A stretch of 64,000 nucleotides of DNA from Pseudomonas sp. ZH-FAD (GTDB lineage Bacteria > Pseudomonadota > Gammaproteobacteria > Pseudomonadales > Pseudomonadaceae): positions 61,479-125,478 of the forward strand of contig NZ_PGLR01000015.1 in NCBI RefSeq assembly GCF_002803095.1. Reading direction: 5' to 3'. A program made the translations under genes and the position numbers. This document shows positions 56,750 to 64,000 of this stretch, piece by piece (within the stretch, counting starts at the first letter, position 1; every line of letters begins with the position of its first letter). The notes beneath the pieces were generated by a model, which was given only the letters and a program-made list of their open reading frames with translations, was not told where the DNA came from and ran no database searches.

Positions 56750-57889
56750 TTACACCAGCGAGCGGGAAATGATCTCCTTCATGATCTCGTTGGTACCGGC
56801 GTAGATGCGCTGCACCCGCGCATCGGCCCAGGCTCGCGCCACCGGGTATTCCCACATGTAGCCGTAACCGCCGTGCAGTTGCACGCACTCGTCGAGCACC
56901 TTGCACTGCAGGTCGGTGCCCCAGTACTTCAGCATCGCCGCGGTCGGCACATCCAGCTTGCGCTGCAGATGCAGCTCCAGGCAGCGATCGACGAATACCC
57001 GCCCAACCTGGATCTCAGTGGCCATCTCGGCGAGCTTGAAGCGAGTGTTCTGAAAATCCGCCACGGCCTTGCCGAACGCCTTGCGCTCACGGGTGTAGTC
57101 CAGCGTCCATCTCAGCGCTGCCTCAGCCGAGGCCAGCGCGCCGACACCCACGGTCAGACGCTCCTGCGGCAATTCCTGCATCAGATAAGCGAAGCCCATG
57201 CCCGGCTGACCCAGCAGATTCTCCTTGGGCACGCGCACGTCCTGGAAGAACAGCTCGGAGGTGTCCTGCGCCTTCATGCCGACCTTCTCCAGGCGCTTGC
57301 CCTTGGAGAAACCCGGCGTGCTGGCTTCTACCAGAAACAGGCTGGTGCCCTTGGCCCCCGCCTTGGGGTCGGTCTTGGCCACCACGATCACCAGATCGGC
57401 AAGCCAACCATTGGTGATGAAGGTCTTCGAGCCATTGATCACGTATTCGTCGCCATCGAGCACGGCGGTGGTCTTCACGCCCTGCAGGTCGGAGCCGGCG
57501 CCCGGTTCGGTCATGGCGATGGCCGTGACCATTTCACCGCTGACCAGCTTAGGCAGGTAGTGCTGCTTCTGCGCCTCGCTGCCGTAATGCAGGATGTAGG
57601 GCGCGACGATGTCCGAATGCAGCGAGAAACCGATACCGGTCAGCCCCAGGCGCCCGATCTCTTCGATCACCACGGTGCTGTAGAGAAAGTCGGCCGCCAT
57701 GCCGCCGTATTCTTCGGGGATATGCGAACACAACATTCCCGCCTCGCCTGCCTTGTTCCATAGCGCGCGGTCGATATGCCCGTCCTTTTCCCACTGATGG
57801 TGATAAGGCACGGCTTCCTGCTCGAGAAACTTGCGCACGCTGTCGCGAAACAGTTCATGGTCGGAGCTGAATAGAGTTCTGGGAATCAT
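56750..57889 (-). CDS. Acyl-CoA dehydrogenase, long-chain (LCAD)-like
   Basis: FAD enzyme that introduces the alpha-beta double bond in acyl-CoA. The 379 residues carry [20 protein letters not shown] (FAD) and [20 protein letters not shown]. The position that holds the catalytic Glu of short- and medium-chain enzymes is Gly (R-I-Y-A-G-T-N-E); instead E243 in L-P-Q-E-R-L aligns with the helix-G Glu of LCAD and isovaleryl-CoA dehydrogenases. It is divergent from the GlxA-like regulator, which may control it. Confidence 0.9.
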   Translation of the reverse strand: MIPRTLFSSDHELFRDSVRKFLEQEAVPYHHQWEKDGHIDRALWNKAGEAGMLCSHIPEEYGGMAADFLYSTVVIEEIGRLGLTGIGFSLHSDIVAPYILHYGSEAQKQHYLPKLVSGEMVTAIAMTEPGAGSDLQGVKTTAVLDGDEYVINGSKTFITNGWLADLVIVVAKTDPKAGAKGTSLFLVEASTPGFSKGKRLEKVGMKAQDTSELFFQDVRVPKENLLGQPGMGFAYLMQELPQERLTVGVGALASAEAALRWTLDYTRERKAFGKAVADFQNTRFKLAEMATEIQVGRVFVDRCLELHLQRKLDVPTAAMLKYWGTDLQCKVLDECVQLHGGYGYMWEYPVARAWADARVQRIYAGTNEIMKEIISRSLV

Positions 57890-58034
57890 GGCGCTACCTG
57901 TGTCTGGGGCGGGAGGAAAAGCATGGCCTCGACTTTAGCCAAGCAAACGCTTGGTCGCACTGGACACAAGCGCCAAAAAATAAGACGATCCAGCCGCTAC
58001 ATGACCACTTAGCCTTGAACAAGAATAAATACTT

Positions 58035-59036
58035 ATGGTTATTCCAGAGCCGCGCACGGCGTTGCGCCGTGTCAGCATTCTCGCCACCGACGGCGTCTTC
58101 GCCTCCACCCTGATGCAAGCCAAGGACTTCTTCCACATGGCTGGCATTCGCTATGCCAAGCAGCAGGGCCTGGGCTTTGAGCCACCGTTCGACATCCATC
58201 TGGTCAGCCCGGATGGACTGCCCGTAAACAGCTTCAGCAAGGTCAAGGTGCCTGTAGACGGCGGTCTGGACAGCTGCGACGTGATCATCCTGCCTGCCTT
58301 CTGGGACGATTTCGACGCACTCAGTCGTCGTTATCCACAGGTACTGGACTGGCTCAAACGCCAACATGCCAGCGGTACGGCGATCTGCGGCGAGGCCAGC
58401 GGGGTGTTCTGGATGGCCGAAGCGGGACTGCTAGACGGCAAGGAGGCGACCACTTACTGGCGCTTCTTCCGCGAGTTTGCCGAGCGCTTCCCCAAGGTGT
58501 TGCTCAATCAGGACAAGCACCTGTCCGATGCCGACAACCTGTACTGTGCAGGCGGCGTCACCTCGGCCTGCGACCTCTATATCTATCTGATCGAGCGTTA
58601 TTGCGGCGCCGGCGTGGCCCAGGGCGTGGCACGCGACATTCTCTACGAGGTACAGCGCAGCTATACGCCGGGGCGCATCGGCTTCGGCGGGCAGAAACTG
58701 CACCAGGACGTCACTGTGCTGCAGATCCAGCATTGGCTGGAGGAGCACTATGCCGACAAGTTCCGCTTCGAGGACGTGGCCCGCGAGCACGGCATGAGCA
58801 TCCGCAATTTCATGCGTCGTTTCCAGAGCGCCACCGGCGACAAGCCTCTGCACTACCTGCAGCGCCTGCGCATCGAAACCGCCAAGAGCCTGCTGTCCTC
58901 CACCCGCAAGAGCATCAAGACCGTCAGCTACGAGATCGGCTACGACGATGCCAGCTTCTTCGCACGCCTGTTCCGCCAGCACACCGGGCTGTCCCCCAAC
59001 CACTACCGCCGCCAGTTCCAGCAGCAGCCCCAGTGA
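58035..59036 (+). CDS. GlxA-type regulator: DJ-1/PfpI domain plus AraC helix-turn-helix
   Basis: A 333-residue transcription factor. The N-terminal class I amidotransferase-like domain (about 10-200) has the nucleophile-elbow Cys (C118 in T-A-I-C-G-E-A-S-G) and a G-L-L-D-G-K-E-A-T-T-Y-W strand, where the usual His is Tyr, so catalysis is unlikely. The C-terminal AraC domain (about 225-327) has FEDVAREHGMSIRNFMRRF and the second helix-turn-helix IKTVSYEIGYDDASFFARLF. It starts 145 bp from the divergent acyl-CoA dehydrogenase; regulation of that gene is inferred. Confidence 0.9.
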   Translation: MVIPEPRTALRRVSILATDGVFASTLMQAKDFFHMAGIRYAKQQGLGFEPPFDIHLVSPDGLPVNSFSKVKVPVDGGLDSCDVIILPAFWDDFDALSRRYPQVLDWLKRQHASGTAICGEASGVFWMAEAGLLDGKEATTYWRFFREFAERFPKVLLNQDKHLSDADNLYCAGGVTSACDLYIYLIERYCGAGVAQGVARDILYEVQRSYTPGRIGFGGQKLHQDVTVLQIQHWLEEHYADKFRFEDVAREHGMSIRNFMRRFQSATGDKPLHYLQRLRIETAKSLLSSTRKSIKTVSYEIGYDDASFFARLFRQHTGLSPNHYRRQFQQQPQ

Positions 59037-59252
59037 AATCGCGCAGGCGCCGTTCGCCGCGCCTGCGGCGATTCGGTAACGCCTTGCACTAGACGATCTG
59101 TCTACCAACCCGCCACACCCACCAGAAGATTGGGTATCAGCCCAACCCGCTGCCAGTAGAGTGCTTACGTGGTCGGCCCGCCTACGCGTGGCAGACACGC
59201 AAGACCGTGCGCTGGATGCGCCTCTACAACAACAATAACGATGGAGAACGCC

Positions 59253-60287
59253 ATGGGAATCTCTCGTGCGCTGCGCCTGTGCGCTATTGCATCGCTGGTG
59301 CTACTGACAGCCTGCACCCCGATCAAACGCTTCGGCGCCAACCAATCGCTGCGTTTCATGGAAAACAACCTGGTCGGCCCCATGCTCGAAAGCCATGACG
59401 CCGACATGGCCTGTTATTCTGGCGCGTCCGTCGCCCCCCTTATCCAGTCCACCAGCGGCATGGGTGCCGACAACCAGCAGTTGCTGACCCTGCTCTACCT
59501 CACCGCCGCTACCTGTGCCGAGCAGACCGCCTTCGAGCAGGAGCTGCGCTACCTGCGCGCCTCACGCAGCAAGCAGGTCGAAGAAGCACAGGATGCACGC
59601 ATCACCCAGAAGCGCTATGCCGAGCTGGCAGCACGCCGCCAATACCAGTCGTACCGGAACTTCGCCAACTACTACGAGCAGCGCTTCGACATCCGCATCG
59701 GCGACAGCTGCCCGCCTTTCGACCAGGACATCGACGAACTGATCTACCTGCTGGGCCTGATCCAGGGCCTGCAAGCCATTCAGAACGACATCAACTCGCA
59801 GAACGCCGTCGGCGTGCCCAAGGACATCGCGGCCAAGACCGAGCGTGCCATGACCTGCCTGGACAACGAGAAGTGGTGGGGTGCCCCGATGGCGGCGCGC
59901 GCCCTGGTCTGGAACATGCTGCCGGGCAGCGGTGAGGGGCAGAATCCCTGGCAGGTGCTCGAGCAGTCGCGACAGATCGGTGAGCGTCGCGGCGTACGCC
60001 TGGCCCACGCCCTCTACGTGATCTCCGCCACGGCGAAGAACGATGAGCAGCACCTGCGCAGCGCGCTGAGGGCCTTCGGCTCGACCCAGGCGGGGAACAG
60101 CAGCTTCACCCTCAACGAGTCGTATGCCCAGGTCGATGCCATCAGCAGCAGCACCGTCATGAACAATGCCGATCGCTACTGGACGACCAATGCCGGCACA
60201 CGCACGCCAATCGGTGGCCTGCTGCGTTTCTGGGACGAGAAGCAGCAGCCGGTCGATACCGGCATCGAGATCGACGACCTGCTCTAG
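59253..60287 (+). CDS. TatT-like lipoprotein of a TRAP-type transporter cluster
   Basis: A 345-residue lipoprotein: signal peptide and lipobox L-V-L-L-T-A-C, lipid Cys 21, then IKRFGANQSLRFMENNLVGP. The rest is mostly helical, with a charged stretch at about 105-150 and four more Cys. The opening and helical build recall the TatT (TRAP T-component) family, which forms TPR-like trimers with binding proteins; I do not see a clear family motif, so this rests partly on context, since a binding protein and TRAP permease follow on the same strand. ATG at 59253 follows GGAG by 6 bp. An upstream start would add 28 non-signal residues. Confidence 0.65.
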   Translation: MGISRALRLCAIASLVLLTACTPIKRFGANQSLRFMENNLVGPMLESHDADMACYSGASVAPLIQSTSGMGADNQQLLTLLYLTAATCAEQTAFEQELRYLRASRSKQVEEAQDARITQKRYAELAARRQYQSYRNFANYYEQRFDIRIGDSCPPFDQDIDELIYLLGLIQGLQAIQNDINSQNAVGVPKDIAAKTERAMTCLDNEKWWGAPMAARALVWNMLPGSGEGQNPWQVLEQSRQIGERRGVRLAHALYVISATAKNDEQHLRSALRAFGSTQAGNSSFTLNESYAQVDAISSSTVMNNADRYWTTNAGTRTPIGGLLRFWDEKQQPVDTGIEIDDLL

Positions 60288-60339
60288 TCAGCTCGTCACA
60301 AGCCTTCCTGCCTCAGCGGCATGACCCGGAGTATCCGCC

Positions 60340-61338
60340 ATGAAGTGTTCCAACCTCGCCGCCCCCGCTCTGCTCTGCCTGGCACTGGGCGCCGCCCCCC
60401 AGGCCTTCGCCCAGAGGATCTGCGTGTTCGACATCCTTGGCGCCCAGGGCGACATCTACAGCCTGATGAAGGACTACCAACTGGCTGCCAACAATTTCGG
60501 CGCCAGCCTCGAGCTCAAGCCCTACACCGACGAGAAAATCGCTGCAGAAGACTTCAAGGCCGGGCAATGCGATGGCGTGATGATCATGGGCTTGCGCGCC
60601 CGTCAGTTCAACGGTTTTACCGGCAGCCTGGAAGCACTGGGCGCCCTGCCCAGCTATCAGGCGCTGGAAACGGTGATCACCACCCTGAGCTCGCCCAAGG
60701 CCAGCAAGTTCATGACCAGCGGCCCCTACGAAGTGGCAGGCATAGTGCCCATGGGCGCGGCCTACCTGTTCGTCAACGACCGCACCATCGACAACATCAG
60801 CAAACTGTCGGGCAAGAAGTTCGCGATCATGGACTACGACAATGCACAGGCGAAGATGGTGCAACGCATCGGCGCCCAGCCAGTCGCCTCCGATGTCACC
60901 AACTTCGCCGGCAAATTCAATAACGGCTCGGTGGATGTGGTCGGCGCGCCGGCGGCGGCCTACAAACCGCTGGAACTGCAGAAGGGCATGGGTGAGCGCG
61001 GCGGCGTGGCGCGCTTCCCGGTGCTGCAACTGACCTACCAACTGGTCATCCGTCCTGAGCGATTCCCCGAAGGCTTCGGGCAGCAATCACGCGAGTTCGC
61101 CCTCAGCCAGTACAGCCGCGCCATGGACATCATCACGCAATCGGAAAGCGAGATCGACGGTCACTACTGGATCGACATTCCGCCCGAGGACATGGAGACG
61201 TACACCGTGATGCTGCGTGAGGCGCGCATTTCGCTGACCGAGGAAGGCATCTATGACAAACGCATGATGGCGGTGATGAAACGCGTGCGCTGCCAGATCG
61301 ACTCAGCCGATGCCGAGTGCGCCCAGAGCCTCGAATAA
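60340..61338 (+). CDS. Periplasmic TRAP-type solute-binding protein (atypical)
   Basis: A 332-residue exported protein with a signal peptide (cut near residue 24, A-F-A). Its mature part opens RICVFDILGAQGDIYSLMKD, and a later block LSGKKFAIMDYDNAQAKMVQ followed by a T-N-F-A-G-K-F-N-N-G-S-V-D-V-V-G segment aligns with the G-L-K-I-R... and E-V-Y-x-A-L-Q-x-G-x-V-D-G regions of DctP-type binding proteins. The Arg of the first block is Ala 162. Two pairs of Cys are present. ATG follows GGAG by 9 bp. Substrate unknown. It lies 52 bp after the lipoprotein gene. Confidence 0.75.
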   Translation: MKCSNLAAPALLCLALGAAPQAFAQRICVFDILGAQGDIYSLMKDYQLAANNFGASLELKPYTDEKIAAEDFKAGQCDGVMIMGLRARQFNGFTGSLEALGALPSYQALETVITTLSSPKASKFMTSGPYEVAGIVPMGAAYLFVNDRTIDNISKLSGKKFAIMDYDNAQAKMVQRIGAQPVASDVTNFAGKFNNGSVDVVGAPAAAYKPLELQKGMGERGGVARFPVLQLTYQLVIRPERFPEGFGQQSREFALSQYSRAMDIITQSESEIDGHYWIDIPPEDMETYTVMLREARISLTEEGIYDKRMMAVMKRVRCQIDSADAECAQSLE

Positions 61339-61399
61339 CAATAACGAAACGGGGAGCGTGCACGCCCCCCCGGCCTCCGCCCTGACCGTAGAGCCTGCC

Positions 61400-63577
61400 A
61401 TGCCTATTGCCTCGACCATGACCAGCGATGATCAGCCCGCACCAGCCCAGACGTTCAAACGCCCTCTGTTTGGCCGATGGCTTGCCACCCTGCCGGTCTT
61501 CCTCCTGCTGACCCTCACCCTGGTCATCGGCACCGGGGAAATGCTCCATGGCCAACTTCTGCGCATGGGCGAGCGTCTGTTCGGTGACCCGGCTGCCGGC
61601 GTGCAGTACTTCATGCTGCGCGCCGACCCGGTGACCCCGACCTGCGACCCCGCCCCCGACATCGATGCGCTGCTGGCCAGGCAACCGGCCCAGGCCAGCA
61701 GCGATATCGACGACCTGTTCGATGCTGCCGAGGTCGATCCGCAAGCGCAGCGCAGCGCCCTGGAACGTGCAGCTCAACTCTGCGCGCAGCGGCATACGCT
61801 GCACGCGGCCGTCGTCGCGCACATGACGCCTGAACTGAAACTGTTCCGCAGCCTGGAGACCTCGTTCTTCGGCATCTTCCGCTTCGGCACCGACAACCGC
61901 GCCCTGCTCCTGTTGCTACTCATAAGCATCGCCGGCGTCACCACCACCCTGCGTCGTCATCACATCTCGCTGCGCCCCGCCAAGACCCGGCTCGATCATC
62001 GCGTCTCGGCTGCTGGCATGGTCATCGCCAACGCCTTGCTGGTGTATTCCTGCAGCCATTACCTGCATACCCTGCTCAACGCCGACCTGCCACTGAGCAG
62101 GCCCTATCTCAACGGCTTGTGGATCGCGCTATTCAGCTGTCTGTGCCTGATCAGCGCCTACCACCTGCTGAAACCACCAGCAGACGCCAAACCTGGCGGC
62201 AACCTGGGGCTGGCACTGCTCGCCACACCGCTCTACGCCATCATGGCGATCAGCTCCTTCACCTCGTTCTCGCTGCAGGGTCACTATGGCGGCATCGCCA
62301 TCTACCTGGGCCAGCTCGTCGAGCTGTCGGGCATCTTCCTCAACCTGGCCCTGTTCATCTGGGCCGGCATGCTGCTCAAGCAGACCAATGTGGTCGACCG
62401 CTTCCTCGATCTGGTCCGCCCCTGGCGTCTGTCGCCGGAGCTGCTGACCTGGATCCTGCTGATCGGCGCCGCCGTGCCGACAGCCTACACGGGCGCCTCG
62501 GGCATCTTCGTCATCGCCGCCGGGGCCATCATCTACCGCGAAGTGCTGCTCTCCGGGGGCCGCCGTCAATTCGCCCTGGCCGTCTCGGCGATGTCCGGCT
62601 CGCTCGGCGTGGTACTGCGCCCCTGCCTGCTGATCGTGGTGGTCGCAGCACTGAACAAGCAGGTGACCACGGCCGAACTGTACAACTGGGGGATCGCCGT
62701 TTTCGTCCTGACCTCGTCGCTGTTCTTCATCGCCTCGCAGGTGCTGCGCCAGCAGCCAATCAACATCGCCCACCCACGTGACGCCATACCCGCCATGGCC
62801 CGCGCTGTGGTGCCGGTGGCCCCCTACATTCTCATCGCCATCGTGGTGGTCTGGGTCTACAGCTACCTGCTCGACACCCGCCTGAACGAGTTCACCGCAC
62901 CGGTGATGCTGCCGGTCATCCTGCTGGTGGTGTTGATCTTCGACAAGCTGCGCGGCGAGTCACTGGTGGAAGCTCCGAGCGCCCGCCCCCTCGAGAACGA
63001 TCAGGGCAACAGCCAGCGCAACTTCACCCAGGCCGTGGGCGCCGCCACTTACGACACTGTCGGCCATATTGGCGCACTGACTCTGCTGATGGCCTTGTCG
63101 GTATCCACTGGCGGAGTGATCGAACGCTCCGGTCTCATGGAACTGATCCCGCAGGACTTCCAGAGCATCTGGCTGGCACTGACCGCCTTGATGGTGGTGC
63201 TGTTCCTGATCGGCATGGTGATGGACGCCTTTGGCGTGGTGATCCTGGTATCGGCCACCATTGCGCCGATCGCCTATGCCAACGGCATTCACCCGGTGCA
63301 TTTCTGGATGATCGCCCTGACGGCCATGGAACTGGCCTATCTGTCACCGCCGGTGGCGCTCAACCACCTGCTGGCCAGACAGGTGGTGGGCGAGGCGGAA
63401 ATCGCCGCCGCCAATGAAGAGGTGCGCGACAAGGGTTTCTACTATCGCTATGAGCGCTGGATCCTGCCGATGACGGTGATGATCGTGGCGCTGCTGATCG
63501 TCACCTATGGCGGTGAACTGATCGTCGAGCACGGTGCGCAGACGCTGGAGCTGTGGCGTAGCTGGCTGCCACAGTGA
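61400..63577 (+). CDS. TRAP transporter permease, fused small and large (QM) subunits
   Basis: A 725-residue inner-membrane transporter. The first helix (about 28-46) is followed by a periplasmic insert of about 110 residues with C82 and C128, then three helices (about 168-185, 205-225, 235-260) that stand where a separate DctQ subunit would be, and about 12 helices of a DctM domain with AAVPTAYTGASGIFVIAAGA, MSGSLGVVLRPCLLIVV, and GMVMDAFGVVILVSATIAPI. The DctM part uses H-P-V-H-F-W-M and LSPPVALN, typical of TRAP large subunits. Start uncertain: an ATG at 61310 would overlap the previous gene; the ATG at 61400 has a weak ribosome-binding site. No separate DctQ gene exists nearby. Confidence 0.85.
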   Translation: MPIASTMTSDDQPAPAQTFKRPLFGRWLATLPVFLLLTLTLVIGTGEMLHGQLLRMGERLFGDPAAGVQYFMLRADPVTPTCDPAPDIDALLARQPAQASSDIDDLFDAAEVDPQAQRSALERAAQLCAQRHTLHAAVVAHMTPELKLFRSLETSFFGIFRFGTDNRALLLLLLISIAGVTTTLRRHHISLRPAKTRLDHRVSAAGMVIANALLVYSCSHYLHTLLNADLPLSRPYLNGLWIALFSCLCLISAYHLLKPPADAKPGGNLGLALLATPLYAIMAISSFTSFSLQGHYGGIAIYLGQLVELSGIFLNLALFIWAGMLLKQTNVVDRFLDLVRPWRLSPELLTWILLIGAAVPTAYTGASGIFVIAAGAIIYREVLLSGGRRQFALAVSAMSGSLGVVLRPCLLIVVVAALNKQVTTAELYNWGIAVFVLTSSLFFIASQVLRQQPINIAHPRDAIPAMARAVVPVAPYILIAIVVVWVYSYLLDTRLNEFTAPVMLPVILLVVLIFDKLRGESLVEAPSARPLENDQGNSQRNFTQAVGAATYDTVGHIGALTLLMALSVSTGGVIERSGLMELIPQDFQSIWLALTALMVVLFLIGMVMDAFGVVILVSATIAPIAYANGIHPVHFWMIALTAMELAYLSPPVALNHLLARQVVGEAEIAAANEEVRDKGFYYRYERWILPMTVMIVALLIVTYGGELIVEHGAQTLELWRSWLPQ

Positions 63578-63583
63578 TCGCAC

Positions 63584-63617
63584 AGCACCCGCCCAGGACA
63601 GGGCGGGCGCTGGTTTT
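63584..63617 (+). terminator. Terminator of the TRAP-like cluster
   Basis: Stem AGCACCCGCCC / GGGCGGGCGCT (one mismatch) around AGGACA, followed by GGTTTTC. It starts 6 bp after the permease stop and reaches the end of the convergent zapE gene. Confidence 0.75.
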
Positions 63618-64000
63618 CAGGGCCGGTGTGGGCGCGAAAGGAACTCGTGCGACTGCATTTCCAGCAGACGGCTCAGCGTGCGCTGGAACTCGAAGCTCAG
63701 GCGGCCGCCGGTGTAGAGGTCCTTGAGCTCCACCTCGGCGGAGATGATCAGCTTGACGTTACGGTCGTAGAACTCGTCCACCAGGTTGATGAAGCGTCGC
63801 GCCATGTCGTCCTTGGCCACGCTCATCTGCTCGACATTGGCCAGGATCACCGCATGGAAGATCTTGCCCAGCTCGATGTAGTCGTTCTGGCTGCGCGGGC
63901 CGTCGCACAGCTCGCGAAACTCGAACCAGGCCACGTCCTCGCACACCCGCACGGCGTGAATCGCGCGGTTCTCGATCATCAGTGCCTCGTTCTCCACCAT
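63617..64000 (-). CDS. zapE: AFG1-family ATPase ZapE, C-terminal part (cut by window edge)
   Basis: Cytoplasmic ATPase that associates with the Z ring under stress. The last 127 residues are present. They contain AIHAVRVCEDVAWFEFRELC, GPRSQNDYIELGKIFHAVIL, RRFINLVDEFYDRNVKLIIS and LEMQSHEFLSRPH, which are the C-terminal blocks of AFG1/ZapE. The Walker motifs lie beyond the window. It converges with the TRAP-like cluster. Confidence 0.9.
   Translation of the reverse strand: MVENEALMIENRAIHAVRVCEDVAWFEFRELCDGPRSQNDYIELGKIFHAVILANVEQMSVAKDDMARRFINLVDEFYDRNVKLIISAEVELKDLYTGGRLSFEFQRTLSRLLEMQSHEFLSRPHRP

Overview
The window is a chromosomal segment of a gammaproteobacterium, almost certainly a Pseudomonas outside the P. 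aeruginosa species. The evidence is high-GC coding, gene-by-gene similarity to Pseudomonas housekeeping clusters (the order ampG-mscS-yajQ-GGDEF regulator-panE-sensor kinase-cobalamin adenosyltransferase-nudix-GST-argJ-secA-M23-dciA-lpxC-ftsZ, and mraZ-rnpB-rsmI-lpoA-yraN-gmhA-BON-sspBA-petABC-rpsI-rplM), and small GTAGG...CCTAC inverted repeats between genes. A member of the P. mendocina/oleovorans group is my guess; it is not shown by the sequence. I found no tRNA, 5S/16S/23S rRNA, CRISPR array, transposase or prophage gene.

Layout. (1) 1-3.8 kb: ileS (cut by the window edge), ribF, murJ on minus, rpsT on plus, and a small PA4642-family gene. (2) 3.9-8.7 kb: a SulP/STAS anion transporter, two intergenic repeat elements, then nucleobase salvage (hpt diverging from upp-uraA). 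(3) 8.7-13.1 kb: two tandem DUF481 outer-membrane proteins, an alkyltransferase-like DNA repair protein, and an AmpG muropeptide permease with an internal 84-residue duplication. (4) 13.1-21 kb: MscS channel, YajQ, a response regulator with a degenerate GGDEF domain, panE, a hybrid-free HAMP-PAS sensor kinase, PduO-type adenosyltransferase, Nudix-ThiE/TenI fusion and GST. (5) 21-27 kb: argJ, secA, an M23 peptidase and dciA. (6) 27-44.8 kb, all minus: the division and cell-wall (dcw) cluster mraZ-rsmH-ftsL-ftsI-murE-murF-mraY-murD-ftsW-murG-murC-ddlB-ftsQ-ftsA-ftsZ-lpxC, most junctions overlapping, with a clear sigma-70 promoter and a four-repeat MraZ operator in front. (7) 45-49.8 kb: rnpB, rsmI, and divergently lpoA-yraN-gmhA-BON lipoprotein, again cell-envelope oriented. 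(8) 49.8-54.8 kb, minus: sspB, sspA, the cytochrome bc1 operon petA-petB-petC, and rplM-rpsI with its promoter. (9) 54.9-59 kb: aldo/keto reductase, endonuclease V, an LCAD-like acyl-CoA dehydrogenase and a divergent GlxA-type regulator. (10) 59.2-63.6 kb: a three-gene lipoprotein / periplasmic binding protein / fused TRAP permease cluster, ending against the C-terminal part of zapE (AFG1-like ATPase).

Most of the window is core: peptidoglycan precursor synthesis, division, secretion, respiration and translation. The parts that depart from the core are the left third, where synteny blocks that are far apart in P. aeruginosa are joined and where all the GTAGG repeats lie, and the right-end TRAP-like cluster. 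That cluster is the best candidate for an under-described system: it has a TatT-like lipoprotein, a binding protein without the usual Arg position, and a QM-fused permease carrying a cysteine-containing periplasmic insert.
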